Source of the DNA: Nonomuraea candida
GTDB lineage: Bacteria > Actinomycetota > Actinomycetes > Streptosporangiales > Streptosporangiaceae
Length of the DNA: 64,000 bases
NCBI RefSeq assembly: GCF_000725485.1
Contig: NZ_JOAG01000039.1
Location: 1 to 64,000 of the forward strand
Direction: 5' to 3'
Below the pieces are notes generated by a model. The model searched no databases and had not been told where the DNA came from. It saw only the letters and a list, made by a program, of their open reading frames with translations. The number at the start of each line of letters is the position of its first letter. Positions within the stretch are counted from its first letter, which is position 1. Made by a program: the position numbers and the translations under genes. Positions 1 to 7,325 of this stretch are shown piece after piece.

Positions 1-1
1 C

Positions 2-178
2 GACAGGCAACATCGCCTACGTGGTGACCTCGCGACTCATCGTCACAACGGCAAGGATCTAGAGCAGTGGGAGTTCGAGGTCACCAGCGGGGGACGCGTA
101 CGCTATGTCATCGATGACAGCACCCGTACCGTCTGGTTGATTTACGCATCCCCTCGCCATCCGAAAGAAACGGAATAG
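2..178 (+). CDS. Partial toxin-like protein (RelE/ParE-type C-terminus)
   Basis: The reading frame enters from the left edge and ends at TAG 176-178, so only the last 58 residues are visible. The tail alternates beta-strand-like segments (WEFEVTSGG, RVRYVIDD, TVWLIYASPRHPKETE), which is how many small actinobacterial RelE/ParE-like toxins end: a strand, a VWL strand, then a Gly/Pro-His-Pro-Lys turn. If so, it would be an mRNA interferase or gyrase-type toxin, but the N-terminus and any antitoxin gene lie outside the window. The fold assignment is inference from pattern only. It could equally be an uncharacterised small conserved protein. Confidence 0.45.
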   Translation, partial: DRQHRLRGDLATHRHNGKDLEQWEFEVTSGGRVRYVIDDSTRTVWLIYASPRHPKETE

Positions 179-303
179 GTCGCTATTACTGTCTGTGGCC
201 AAGTGCTACCGCCAGCAGTACCTCTACAAGGTCCCCCACCGGCTATGCGGCATCGGCGACATGGGCGTCGCCTGCCCGGTCAGCCTGGCCTCCGGTGAGG
301 AGG

Positions 304-591
304 TTAAACGACCGCACCCGAACCGCCTTGGCGGCCCCGTGGTCGCTGCAGATGGGCCATGGACCTCGGTATGAGGTAGCAGGTTATGGCCGCCAGCACC
401 CACGCGATCCCCAGACCGATACCAATCCATGAGATCACGAGAGGTGTCAGGAAGGATGCATTTGCTTCCGTCGGCTCGACCACTCTCGCACGCATCCACT
501 TTTCCTGCACCCCCCACTGCATGAGGATGCTGGGAACGAGCACAACCAGCCCGATTCCCATCAACACCCGACTACATGCCCTTAAGATCAC
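304..591 (-). CDS. Small two-helix membrane protein, function unknown
   Basis: This is a hypothetical protein with two clear hydrophobic stretches: MGIGLVVLVPSILMQW near the N-terminus and LVISWIGIGLGIAWVLAAITC near residue 70. A positively charged tail follows (RPRGRQ). The frame stays open upstream to ATG 708, but the 39 extra residues look non-protein-like, so I prefer the internal GTG at 591. That start has a GGGGAG just upstream, although only 3 nt away. An ATG at MGIGLV is a third option. It is transcribed divergently from the SLOG gene. I do not recognise a family. Two transmembrane segments and a short charged C-terminus are all that can be said. Confidence 0.4.
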   Translation of the reverse strand: MILRACSRVLMGIGLVVLVPSILMQWGVQEKWMRARVVEPTEANASFLTPLVISWIGIGLGIAWVLAAITCYLIPRSMAHLQRPRGRQGGSGAVV

Positions 592-790
592 GTGCTCCCC
601 GTTCCGATCAAGAGTTGCATCAGAGTAACCGTGCCCGATAGTAAGGTGATCAAAGGGGATTTGCGGGAGTAGCGGGACTGTAAAACTAACGGCGGATCTG
701 ATGATCAAGGAAGTGACGCTTGATGTTTGAGACCGCCGTGGAGTCGCTGTCCATGAACGAACTGCCTGCCGAGATCATGGTTGCATCGCT

Positions 791-1252
791 GTGTCCGGCC
801 ATCGGGGGTTGCCGGAGGAGACCGCCGTACTGATCGACGGGGCGGTACGTGAGGCGCTTGCTGAGTACGGTCCTGAAGTCGCCGGCTTGTCCTGCCTGGC
901 GGACGGGGCTGATCAGATCCTCGCCCGTGCGGTGCTCGACCTCGGTGGTGTGCTGGAAGCCGTGATCCCGGCCAAGGAGTATCGGGACGGGCTGCCGGGC
1001 GGGTGCCATGCAGCCTATGACGACTTGCTGGGCCGGGCGGTCCGGGCTCACCGGCTGGACTTTGCGGAGTCCACCGCGGAGTCGCACATGGCGGCAAGCG
1101 CGCGGATGCTGGACGACGTCGATGTGTTGTTCGCCGTCTGGGACGGGCAGCCGGCCCGAGGCTATGGCGGCACTGCTGACGTCGTGGCCGAGGCGCGGCG
1201 GCGGGAGGTGCCCGTACGGGTGATCTGGCCCGACGGAGCCCGGAGAGATTAG
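791..1252 (+). CDS. SLOG-type (DprA/LOG-like) Rossmann nucleotide-binding protein, N-terminus doubtful
   Basis: The protein opens with SGHRGLPEE and contains GLSCLADGADQILAR and VWDGQPARGYGGTADVVAEAR. These match the SLOG superfamily pattern: a first-strand Gly-rich loop, a central G-x-AD-x-x-A, and a late GGT-D-x-V-x-x-AR phosphate-binding helix. Such proteins bind or process nucleotides or nucleotide-derived ligands and often occur in conflict or signalling loci. The in-frame codons before GTG 791 read Ile-Ala-Val, which completes the usual first strand, yet no start codon precedes them before the stop at 728. Either GTG 791 is used, giving a clipped strand, or a small frameshift removed the true start; an ATG sits out of frame at 777. 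The domain call is fairly secure, activity is not. Confidence 0.55.
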   Translation: MSGHRGLPEETAVLIDGAVREALAEYGPEVAGLSCLADGADQILARAVLDLGGVLEAVIPAKEYRDGLPGGCHAAYDDLLGRAVRAHRLDFAESTAESHMAASARMLDDVDVLFAVWDGQPARGYGGTADVVAEARRREVPVRVIWPDGARRD

Positions 1253-1302
1253 GGGCCTCTAGACGCTAGGTGCCTGGTCAGGCGGCTGATGAGCCTCTCG
1301 AT

Positions 1303-1345
1303 GTGTCTCCAGACCTAGAGGTGATCTCTCTAGATCTGGAGACAC
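1303..1345. repeat. 43-nt near-perfect inverted repeat
   Basis: Arms 1303-1320 and 1328-1345 pair over 18 positions with one mismatch (C1314/A1334), leaving a 7-nt loop. The outer arm reads GTGTCTCCAGA and is matched by TCTGGAGACAC. No T-run follows on either strand, so a classical intrinsic terminator is not obvious. It lies 50 nt after the SLOG stop codon and 190 nt before the WXG gene. It could be a terminator hairpin of the T-less actinobacterial type, a regulator site, or a mobile-element relic. Confidence 0.6.
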
Positions 1346-1533
1346 AGGGGCCGCGAGCGTCGGTGAACACACGCCGGAAATGCTATGAACAACGGAGCCG
1401 AAGGCCGTGCGGGAGTGAGCTGACAGTCGGTTCGAGGGTGGCCCGTGCGGGAGCCAATGACCGTCCGGGCGGTTGCATGAGTTGGGATGATCTTCGTAGG
1501 GTGAGGCAGCCCCAGCGATGATCGGAGTCCTTG

Positions 1534-2667
1534 ATGCGCGAGCCTCAGCCGACGCCAGCCGACCAGTGGTCCGTCTGGGAGACGGAGCCGCAGATCCCCT
1601 CCTACTGGCCCGGGCTCGGGCTGGAGCGGGAGGACGGGTTCGAGATTCATCGGGGCAGTGTGAGGGGGGTGGCCGGGAGGCTGGTCGGGATGGCGGTCAG
1701 CGCCGGTGACTTCGACTCCAGCCACGCCACCACGTACGGGCTGAGCGGCCTGCACTGGAACCTGCCGCGCGAGCTGCACGCGATCCTCACCGTCGCCGAC
1801 CGGGCGGTCACCGACTTCTGGGGCGACGTGTACGCCGAGACCGGGATGGCGGGGCTGCTGATCGAGCGGGCCGCGGGCAACTACCAGCTGGTGGACCAGG
1901 CCGTGCTCGGCGACCTGCCGCTCGACCGGCTCGAAGAGCGGATCCAGGAGCTGGCGCCGGGCGGGAGGCTGCGCGGGGCGAGTGAGATGTACCCCAACGG
2001 CGGCGTGTCCCTGGAGCTGCCCAGAGCGGTCGACCACGGCATCGGCGACATGACCGCGGAGCTGGCCAGGCGGGACATCGAGGCGCTGGCCATGTACGGC
2101 GTCTACCGTGACCCGCACAGCTACCGGCAGATGGCCGACGCGCTGGTCGAGCTGGCGAACACGCTGCAGCTCCGGGCGCAGGACCTGCGTGACTCCCCTT
2201 GGTACGGCGACGCCGCCGACAACGCGCAGGAGGCGCTGCGGCAGATCTACGGGAACGTGACGGCCCTGGCCGCGAGCGCCGGCGCGCTGAGCAGTGCCGC
2301 CGGCAGGTTCGCGGAGATCATCGAGTGGTGCCGTGCCAACTTCGAGACGATGGTGGACCCGGATCGCAGCGGGTGGGACGAGTTCTGGGACTTGGGCGGC
2401 ACGGCGAACAGCAGGGCGCGCGGCTTCCTCGCCCAGGCCAACGACGAGTTCCTGAACGTCTACGACATGCTGCCCAAGCGGATTCAGGAGAACCTGCCGG
2501 GTCTGCTCGTCACCGACGAGAGCCTCGCCCGGCTGAAGGGGCGTGTCCAGGAGAGCCAGGAGAGCATTCTGGACAACCCGGGCCGGGGGGACATGAACCA
2601 GCCGTGGTTGCGGCAGATGGAGCACATCCTCACCGGTTATGAGCGGGCGGAGGAGAACTACGGCTGA
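1534..2667 (+). CDS. WXG-domain helical protein (ESX/LXG-like secreted or substrate-type protein)
   Basis: This is a 377-residue, almost wholly helical, acidic protein. Residues 223-225 are Trp-Tyr-Gly inside SPWYGDAADNAQEAL, the WXG hairpin turn between two long helices (about 195-265). The family forms helical hairpins exported by type VII secretion. The N-terminal half (about 38-130) has a comparable helix-turn-helix layout without a perfect WXG. I chose ATG 1534 over TTG 1531 because GGAG lies 7 nt upstream. It stands alone: no partner WXG protein, EccC-type ATPase or toxin domain is adjacent, and no polymorphic C-terminal toxin domain is visible. It may be a truncated LXG-like carrier or a stand-alone cytosolic protein. 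Secretion is inference. Confidence 0.6.
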   Translation: MREPQPTPADQWSVWETEPQIPSYWPGLGLEREDGFEIHRGSVRGVAGRLVGMAVSAGDFDSSHATTYGLSGLHWNLPRELHAILTVADRAVTDFWGDVYAETGMAGLLIERAAGNYQLVDQAVLGDLPLDRLEERIQELAPGGRLRGASEMYPNGGVSLELPRAVDHGIGDMTAELARRDIEALAMYGVYRDPHSYRQMADALVELANTLQLRAQDLRDSPWYGDAADNAQEALRQIYGNVTALAASAGALSSAAGRFAEIIEWCRANFETMVDPDRSGWDEFWDLGGTANSRARGFLAQANDEFLNVYDMLPKRIQENLPGLLVTDESLARLKGRVQESQESILDNPGRGDMNQPWLRQMEHILTGYERAEENYG

Positions 2668-2703
2668 GGTGAGCGGCCGGGGCCTGGCCGGGCCTGCTCC
2701 GGG

Positions 2704-3381
2704 TCAGCGGGTGGCGGCGGACAGGGCTGTGCGGATGGTGGCGGCGTCGGCCGGTACGCCCGGGGAGTCCCAGAAGTTCGCGCCGCCGCCGTACGGAGCG
2801 CCGTAGACGGGGGTGCCGGGCTGCAAGCGCCAGCTCTCCGCCAGCGGGCCCGCGTCGACGGCGTCGAAGCCGATCGCGTCGAGGAACGCCGTCACCGTCT
2901 CCTTCGCCGCCGTGTCGTCGCCCGCGATCGGCAGGGCCGTGCGGTCGGCGGCGCCGGCGGGCCGGGCCAGGGCGGTCAGGTGCTTGAAGAAGATGTTGTT
3001 GAAGACCTTGACGACCTTCGCCGCCGGCAGGTGCTCCTGCAGCAGCTCGCTCGACGTGGCCGACGCGTCGTCGAGCCGGGGGAAGCGCCCGTCGCGTTCC
3101 GGATAGTAGTTGTTGGTGTCGAGGACGGGCTTGCCGCCGAGCGGCTCGACGGGCACCCGGTCGTACGCCTTCAGCGGGACGCTGACGACGACCAGGTCAC
3201 CGGCCGCCGCGGCCTCCGCCGGGGTCGCCGCCCGCGCCTTCGCGCCCAGCTCGTCGACCAGGTCCTTCAGCGTCTCGGGGCCGCGTGAGTTGCTCAGCAC
3301 GACGTCATAGCCCGCGGCGACGGCGAGCCGGGCGACGGTGCCGCCGATGTGTCCGCTGCCGATGAATCCGATTGTCGTCAT
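2704..3381 (-). CDS. NADPH-dependent F420-reductase-like oxidoreductase
   Basis: This 225-residue protein starts MTTIGFIGSGHIGGTVARLA, a textbook Rossmann dinucleotide-binding loop (GxGxxG) of the F420-dependent NADP reductase/ProC superfamily. The central block DLVVVSVPLKAYDRVP followed by VLDTNNYYPERDG, and VVKVFNNIF later, are characteristic of the NADPH:F420 oxidoreductase-like branch common in actinomycetes. Many members act on unknown substrates. The start is ATG at 3381; the frame runs 50 residues further upstream but that stretch is unlike the family. Transcription is divergent from the EACC1 gene. The 170-nt gap contains acaggtaag/acaggttt near-repeats that could be an operator. The cofactor family is confident, the substrate unknown. 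Confidence 0.8.
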   Translation of the reverse strand: MTTIGFIGSGHIGGTVARLAVAAGYDVVLSNSRGPETLKDLVDELGAKARAATPAEAAAAGDLVVVSVPLKAYDRVPVEPLGGKPVLDTNNYYPERDGRFPRLDDASATSSELLQEHLPAAKVVKVFNNIFFKHLTALARPAGAADRTALPIAGDDTAAKETVTAFLDAIGFDAVDAGPLAESWRLQPGTPVYGAPYGGGANFWDSPGVPADAATIRTALSAATR

Positions 3382-3554
3382 AGTCGCTGCAACCCGGCCG
3401 GCGGGCGGGGGCATTCCCGGTCGACGGCGTCGTCCGTACAGGTAAGACAGGTTTCCTGACACGGCGCGGTGCGATGGCGCATGCTGGTCACGGAGGCGAT
3501 GCCCCGGCTCGGCGGACCCTCGGCGGGCGCTCACCCTGGCAGAGGGGAGAGGTG

Positions 3555-3914
3555 ATGCAGGTCGAGTTGCGAGTCGTCGCGGACGCCGATCCGACCGGCG
3601 AGCTCATCTCGCTGACGAAGTGGCTGCAGAGCCAGCGGGCGCTGCGGGGCAGGGTACGGCCGGTCAGACGGCCCCCGGGACCCGAGGAGCTGGGCGGAGC
3701 CATCGAACTGCTCGGCATCGCGCTCGGGTCGGGCGGCGCGGGGGTGGTGCTGGCGCGGGCGCTCACCACCTGGCTGACCAACCGGCACTCCGACGTGTCC
3801 ATCACGGTGACCACCTCCGAGGGCACGGTGCAGGTGGAGGCCAAACGGGTGGACGACGCGCTGCCGCTGCTCCGGGAGGTGCTGAACCAGGGCCGGGTGG
3901 ACGATGACGGGTGA
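3555..3914 (+). CDS. EACC1 (effector-associated constant component 1)-like protein
   Basis: This 119-residue protein has the layout I know for EACC1. A short beta segment (MQVELRVVADADPTGE) is followed by a WL-containing helix, then a hydrophobic glycine-rich helix ([25 protein letters not shown]), two strands (SVTI-type DVSITVTTSEGTVQVEAKRV) and a final helix ending LLREVL. In the actinobacterial conflict systems described by Aravind and colleagues, EACC1 is a constant partner of caspase- or trypsin-like effectors and is thought to recruit or anchor them. Here its stop overlaps the start of a caspase gene by 11 nt (ATG 3904, TGA 3912-3914), so the two are translationally coupled. ATG 3555 has AGGGGAGAGG just upstream. 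No STAND NTPase or other third component is next to it. Confidence 0.75.
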   Translation: MQVELRVVADADPTGELISLTKWLQSQRALRGRVRPVRRPPGPEELGGAIELLGIALGSGGAGVVLARALTTWLTNRHSDVSITVTTSEGTVQVEAKRVDDALPLLREVLNQGRVDDDG

Positions 3915-5382
3915 TGAGCGGTGGGCGGGGGCGTCGCAGGCGATCCTCATCGCGACCTCGGTCCACCAGGACGAGAGCCTGCCCGACCTGCCCGCCGCCG
4001 CCAACAGCCTGATGGGGCTGCGTTCGGTGCTGACCGATCCGTACCTGTGCGGCTGGCCGGCGTACGGTGTCAGCGTCCTGCACAACGAGGGCGACAGCCG
4101 GGTCGTGGCCCAGCGCATCCGGCAGGCGGCCAGGGAGACCACCGGCGTGCTGCTGCTCTACTTCGCCGGGCACGGGCTGCTCACTCCGGAGGGCGAGCTG
4201 TGCCTGGCGCTGGCCGACACCGTCGCGGACGACCCCGACCTGACCGGCCTCGAATACTCGCGCATCCGCAACGCGCTGCGCGGCAGCCCCGCCGCCGTGA
4301 AGATCGCCATTCTCGACTGCTGCTACGCCGGCACGGTCATCGAGACCGAGTCCCTGTCGGCCCACGCCAGCCTGGTGGCCGACCAGAGCGACGTGCGGGG
4401 CGTCTACACGCTGACCGCCAGCGACCTGGCCGCCCACGTCGTGCCCTTCGACGAGCAGCCGGACGCCTGCACCTCCTTCACCGGCGAGCTGCTGCACCTG
4501 ATCAGGAGCGGCATCCCGGGCGAGGCCGACCCGCTGACTTTGGGCGTCCTGTACGCGCACCTGCGGCACCGGCTCGGCACCCTGGGCCTGCCGGACCCGA
4601 ACCAGCGCGGCACCGACAACGCCCACGCCTTCCCCTTCACCCGGAACGCCGCCCACTCCCGCAACGGCGCCGCCGCGCCTCCCGCCGGAAGCGACGGCGC
4701 CGCGACGCGGCACGCAGGCCGTTCCTGGAGTGACGGCGCGCGGTCGCCGATGCCGTCCGCCCGGCCCAGGGGCGGCGGCGGGACCGGTCCGCCGGGCGGG
4801 TCCGCGCCGTTCGCGGGCCGGGTCAGCAAGGGACGGACGTTCGCGCCGAGCCTCGGGTTGGGCTGGTTGTGGTGGCTGGCCTCGCTCCTGCCCCTGGCGC
4901 TCGGCGGTGTGTGCCTGAAGATCATCATTGACTCCGCCCTGTCCCTGCTGGCCTCCTCGGCGCCCGCTCTCCTGCTGTACATCCTGGTGCTGGTCTGCAT
5001 GATCGGCTGCGTGTACAGCTTCCGGCTGTACGTGCACTTCGTCGCGCGGGGCACCCAGCGCATGAAACAGCGACATGCCCGGCTGCTCATCGTGACCGCG
5101 GCCGGCATCGAGGTCCGCGTCCGCGACCAGCGGTGGTACTACCGGTGGAACGACGTCGCCCGCATCACCGAGCGGCGCCGGAACTTCCGCAGCTACCTCT
5201 GCCTCGACCCGAAGCCCTCGGCCGTGCTGCCCTCCGCCCAGCGCTCCGACGACCTCAGCCCGTGGTACGACCCGCGCCGCGGCGAGGTCCTGCTCACCCC
5301 CCTCAGCGGCTACCGCGCCGGCCGGTGGGAGATCACGCAGGAGATCGCCCGGTGCGCCGGCACGAAGTGGGCCGGCCAGTGA
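3904..5382 (+). CDS. Caspase-like (C14/metacaspase) protease with two TM helices and a PH-like tail
   Basis: A 492-residue effector. Residues 10-245 form a caspase-fold peptidase. The catalytic dyad is visible as His90 in LLLYFAGHG and Cys140 in AILDCCYAG. These are followed by a Pro/Arg/Gly-rich linker (250-315), two hydrophobic helices (about 318-342 and 350-376) and a C-terminal beta-rich domain (385-492; LLIVTAAGIEV, WYYRWNDVARITE) typical of bacterial PH-like domains. It would therefore be a membrane-tethered cysteine protease that cuts after a basic or acidic P1 residue once activated. It is coupled to the EACC1 gene by an 11-nt overlap. Family knowledge places such pairs in suicidal or antiviral conflict responses; the trigger is unknown. 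Both catalytic residues are intact, so it should be active. Confidence 0.85.
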   Translation: MTGDERWAGASQAILIATSVHQDESLPDLPAAANSLMGLRSVLTDPYLCGWPAYGVSVLHNEGDSRVVAQRIRQAARETTGVLLLYFAGHGLLTPEGELCLALADTVADDPDLTGLEYSRIRNALRGSPAAVKIAILDCCYAGTVIETESLSAHASLVADQSDVRGVYTLTASDLAAHVVPFDEQPDACTSFTGELLHLIRSGIPGEADPLTLGVLYAHLRHRLGTLGLPDPNQRGTDNAHAFPFTRNAAHSRNGAAAPPAGSDGAATRHAGRSWSDGARSPMPSARPRGGGGTGPPGGSAPFAGRVSKGRTFAPSLGLGWLWWLASLLPLALGGVCLKIIIDSALSLLASSAPALLLYILVLVCMIGCVYSFRLYVHFVARGTQRMKQRHARLLIVTAAGIEVRVRDQRWYYRWNDVARITERRRNFRSYLCLDPKPSAVLPSAQRSDDLSPWYDPRRGEVLLTPLSGYRAGRWEITQEIARCAGTKWAGQ

Positions 5383-5480
5383 CCGGACGAGACCCGCCGC
5401 GCGAGCGGCCGGGCCGGGCCGGGCACGACTTTCGCGCCCTCTGGATCGCCGCCACCGGGATCGAGGTCGAGCCCTGGTGA
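5379..5480 (+). pseudogene. Possible relic of a duplicated PH-like domain
   Basis: A 33-codon frame begins at GTG 5379, overlapping the caspase stop, and ends WIAATGIEVEPW. The string ALWIAATGIEV resembles ARLLIVTAAGIEV at the start of the caspase PH-like domain (residues about 392-404), as if a second copy of that domain had been truncated. It is too short to fold alone and is probably a fragment left by duplication and deletion, or coincidence. Confidence is low. Confidence 0.3.
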
Positions 5481-5614
5481 CCGCCCGCCGGGTGGTCCTG
5501 CGGCGAGATGAACCCGTCGTTTCTGGCGGATGGCCATTTGTCGGGTAAAGGCGGGATTAGGTGGACAAGGGGGATGAGGCATCAGATATTGGAGGCACAA
5601 TCGGAGGTGCCTGC

Positions 5615-6034
5615 ATGCGCGCACGCCTGGACCATCTCGTCTGTTGGGTGACCGACCAGCTCCGTTCGCTGCACTTCTACGAGCAGGTGATCGGCCTGCC
5701 GGGCGTGCGGGCCGACGAGTTCCGCGAGGGGAAGGCCTCCTTCCCCAGCGTGCGGATCTCGGACGAGACCATCCTCGACCTCATGTCGTACGAGGCCGTG
5801 CGCGGCGTGGACGAGGGCACCGGCGTGAAGGGCAGCGCCGGGCACCCGGTGAACCACCTCTGCCTGGCCGTCGGCAAGGAGGACTTCGACGCCTTGCAGG
5901 TGCGGCTGAAGCAGCACGACGTCAAGATCACCGGCACCGGCCGGAACTCGTTCGGGGCCCGGGGCATCGCCCCCGAGGCTATGTACTTCCCCGATCCGGA
6001 CGGGAACGTGATCGAGGTCCGATACTACGAGTGA
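5615..6034 (+). CDS. VOC-family (glyoxalase/bleomycin-resistance fold) protein
   Basis: This is a 139-residue vicinal-oxygen-chelate protein with the paired beta-alpha-beta-beta-beta layout. It starts LDHLVCWVTDQLRSLHFYEQVIGLPG, has NHLCLAV midway and ends YFPDPDGNVIEVRYYE. His7-type and Glu metal ligands are present (LDHLV, NHLCL, IEV), so a mononuclear metal centre is plausible. Substrates in this superfamily range from methylglyoxal adducts to antibiotics and cannot be deduced. I chose ATG 5615 because GGAGG lies 8 nt upstream. Its 3' end overlaps the convergent TetR gene by 56 bp, an unusual but clear arrangement. Confidence 0.85.
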   Translation: MRARLDHLVCWVTDQLRSLHFYEQVIGLPGVRADEFREGKASFPSVRISDETILDLMSYEAVRGVDEGTGVKGSAGHPVNHLCLAVGKEDFDALQVRLKQHDVKITGTGRNSFGARGIAPEAMYFPDPDGNVIEVRYYE

Positions 6035-6641
6035 GCCGGGCGCGCACCGTCCTGCGCGCCACCGGGCCCAGGTCCTCCAGGGCCGTCACCAGGGCCGCCA
6101 GCTCCTCCAGCGCGTCCAGCGCCCGGGCCGCGCCGTCGGCGTCCACGCCTTCGTACAGCTCCAGCCCCACGAACGCCGCCGTCGTCGCCCTGGCCAGCCC
6201 CGCCACGTCCACGAACTCCGCCAGCGGCGAGCCGGCCAGCACCCTTTCCAGCGCCTGCGCCACCTCCGCCGTCCACAGGCCGAGCCCGGCCAGCACGGCG
6301 GGGGCCAGCTTCGGGTCGGTCTGGCTGCCGGCCAGGAGCTGGGCCAGCGCCGCGACGCTGCCCTCCGCGCGCTCCTCGGCGTGCAGGGCGCGGCCCAGGT
6401 CGAGCAGCTCGCGCAGGGTCGTCACGGCGGCGAAGCGGTCGCGGTAGAGGGCGGCGCGCCGCTCCGCGCCGTGCTCGCAGGCCGCGGCCAGGAGCTGGTC
6501 GACGCTGCCGAAGTGGTAGAAGATCAGGGCCTGGTTGACGCCTGCGGCGGCGGCGATCGTGCGTGCCGAGGCCCCGGCCATCCCGTGCGTCTTGAGCGTG
6601 TCGAGCGCCGCGTCGAGCAGCTTCTCGCGTGTGTCGGCCAC
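5979..6641 (-). CDS. TetR-family transcriptional repressor, likely autoregulating
   Basis: This 220-residue regulator has an N-terminal helix-turn-helix (ARTIAAAAGVNQALIFYHFGSVDQLL, about residues 28-53) typical of TetR/AcrR proteins, and an all-helical ligand-binding domain. It starts at GTG 6641 with AGGGAG 5 nt upstream. It lies directly downstream of the DUF4166 and SRPBCC genes on the same strand, so all three probably form one operon. The operon promoter region carries two TTGAGCG-type palindromes that fit a TetR operator, which supports autoregulation. The effector is unknown. Because the SRPBCC and DUF4166 partners are hydrophobic-ligand-type proteins, a lipidic or aromatic inducer is possible but speculative. 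Confidence 0.85.
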   Translation of the reverse strand: MADTREKLLDAALDTLKTHGMAGASARTIAAAAGVNQALIFYHFGSVDQLLAAACEHGAERRAALYRDRFAAVTTLRELLDLGRALHAEERAEGSVAALAQLLAGSQTDPKLAPAVLAGLGLWTAEVAQALERVLAGSPLAEFVDVAGLARATTAAFVGLELYEGVDADGAARALDALEELAALVTALEDLGPVARRTVRARLTRSIGPRSRSRPDRGST

Positions 6642-6656
6642 CGGGCTCCCTGAGCG

Positions 6657-7325
6657 TCAGAGGCGGGCCTCCTCCCGCCTGGGCCTCACGCTAGCGGGAA
6701 CGCCGTGCTCGGCGACGTTCACGTACGAGACGGTGAAGCTGCCCCAGTAGCCGAAGATCCGCCCCAGCCAGGGGTGGCACACCGTCACCGCGATCCTGAA
6801 CCGCCCGGTCCGCTCGTCGAAGTGCTCGCTCACCACGGCCGTGCCGGTGGCGGCGGCCGGGAGGCGGACGGCCAGCGGGCCCTCCAGGAGGCGCTGCGGG
6901 CCCGAGCGGATGACCAGGCCGCCGCGCTCGTCCACCGAGAGGTCGAGCGGGACGGCGATGTGCTGGTGCGTGCCCAGGTAGTCGAGGACCTGGCCGCGCG
7001 CGGGGTCGTAGACCATGGTGGCGTCGAACCGGTCGCGGGGGAAGGTGCGGACGAAGGTGACGGTCTCGCGGCCGTACGAGTCGGCGTACGGGTAGTTCTC
7101 GATCCGGAACGGCACGTCGTGGCCGGTGTCGGAGACCAGGATGTTCCGGCGGCGGCCGAGCGCCAGGAACGGGCGGACGGCGGGGCCGGCGTTCCAGACG
7201 CGGCTCATCACGCCCCGGCCGACGCACGCCTCGCCGCTGTCGAGCCCGACGCCGAAGCGGCGCCTGAGCATGGGGTGGAGGCGGGCGAAGTCGGGGCCGA
7301 GCGCGCGCTGGAAGATCGAGGGCAT
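6657..7325 (-). CDS. DUF4166-like protein
   Basis: This 222-residue protein begins MPSIFQRALGPDFARLHPML and contains the conserved blocks RNILVSDTGHDVPF, VTFVRTFPRDRFDATMVYD, QHIAVPLDLSVDERGGLVI and a late FGYWGSF. I recognise this pattern as DUF4166, often found next to polyketide cyclase-like proteins or fused to NAD(P)-binding domains. Biochemical function is not established. I chose ATG 7325 because GGGAG lies 5 nt upstream; ATG 7337 is possible. Its 5' end overlaps the 3' end of the upstream SRPBCC gene by 118 nt in another frame. It sits in an operon with that gene and the TetR regulator. Confidence 0.8.
   Translation of the reverse strand: MPSIFQRALGPDFARLHPMLRRRFGVGLDSGEACVGRGVMSRVWNAGPAVRPFLALGRRRNILVSDTGHDVPFRIENYPYADSYGRETVTFVRTFPRDRFDATMVYDPARGQVLDYLGTHQHIAVPLDLSVDERGGLVIRSGPQRLLEGPLAVRLPAAATGTAVVSEHFDERTGRFRIAVTVCHPWLGRIFGYWGSFTVSYVNVAEHGVPASVRPRREEARL

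Noticed and set aside
1330..2625. Long antisense open frame across the WXG gene, and similar frames across nuo, PIG-L and kor genes
   Set aside because: High GC opens antisense frames. These lack family motifs and their codon third-position bias belongs to the sense gene.
3400..3460. HxlR/MarR operator in the gap between the reductase and EACC1 genes
   Set aside because: Only loose acaggt direct repeats are present, without a convincing palindrome.
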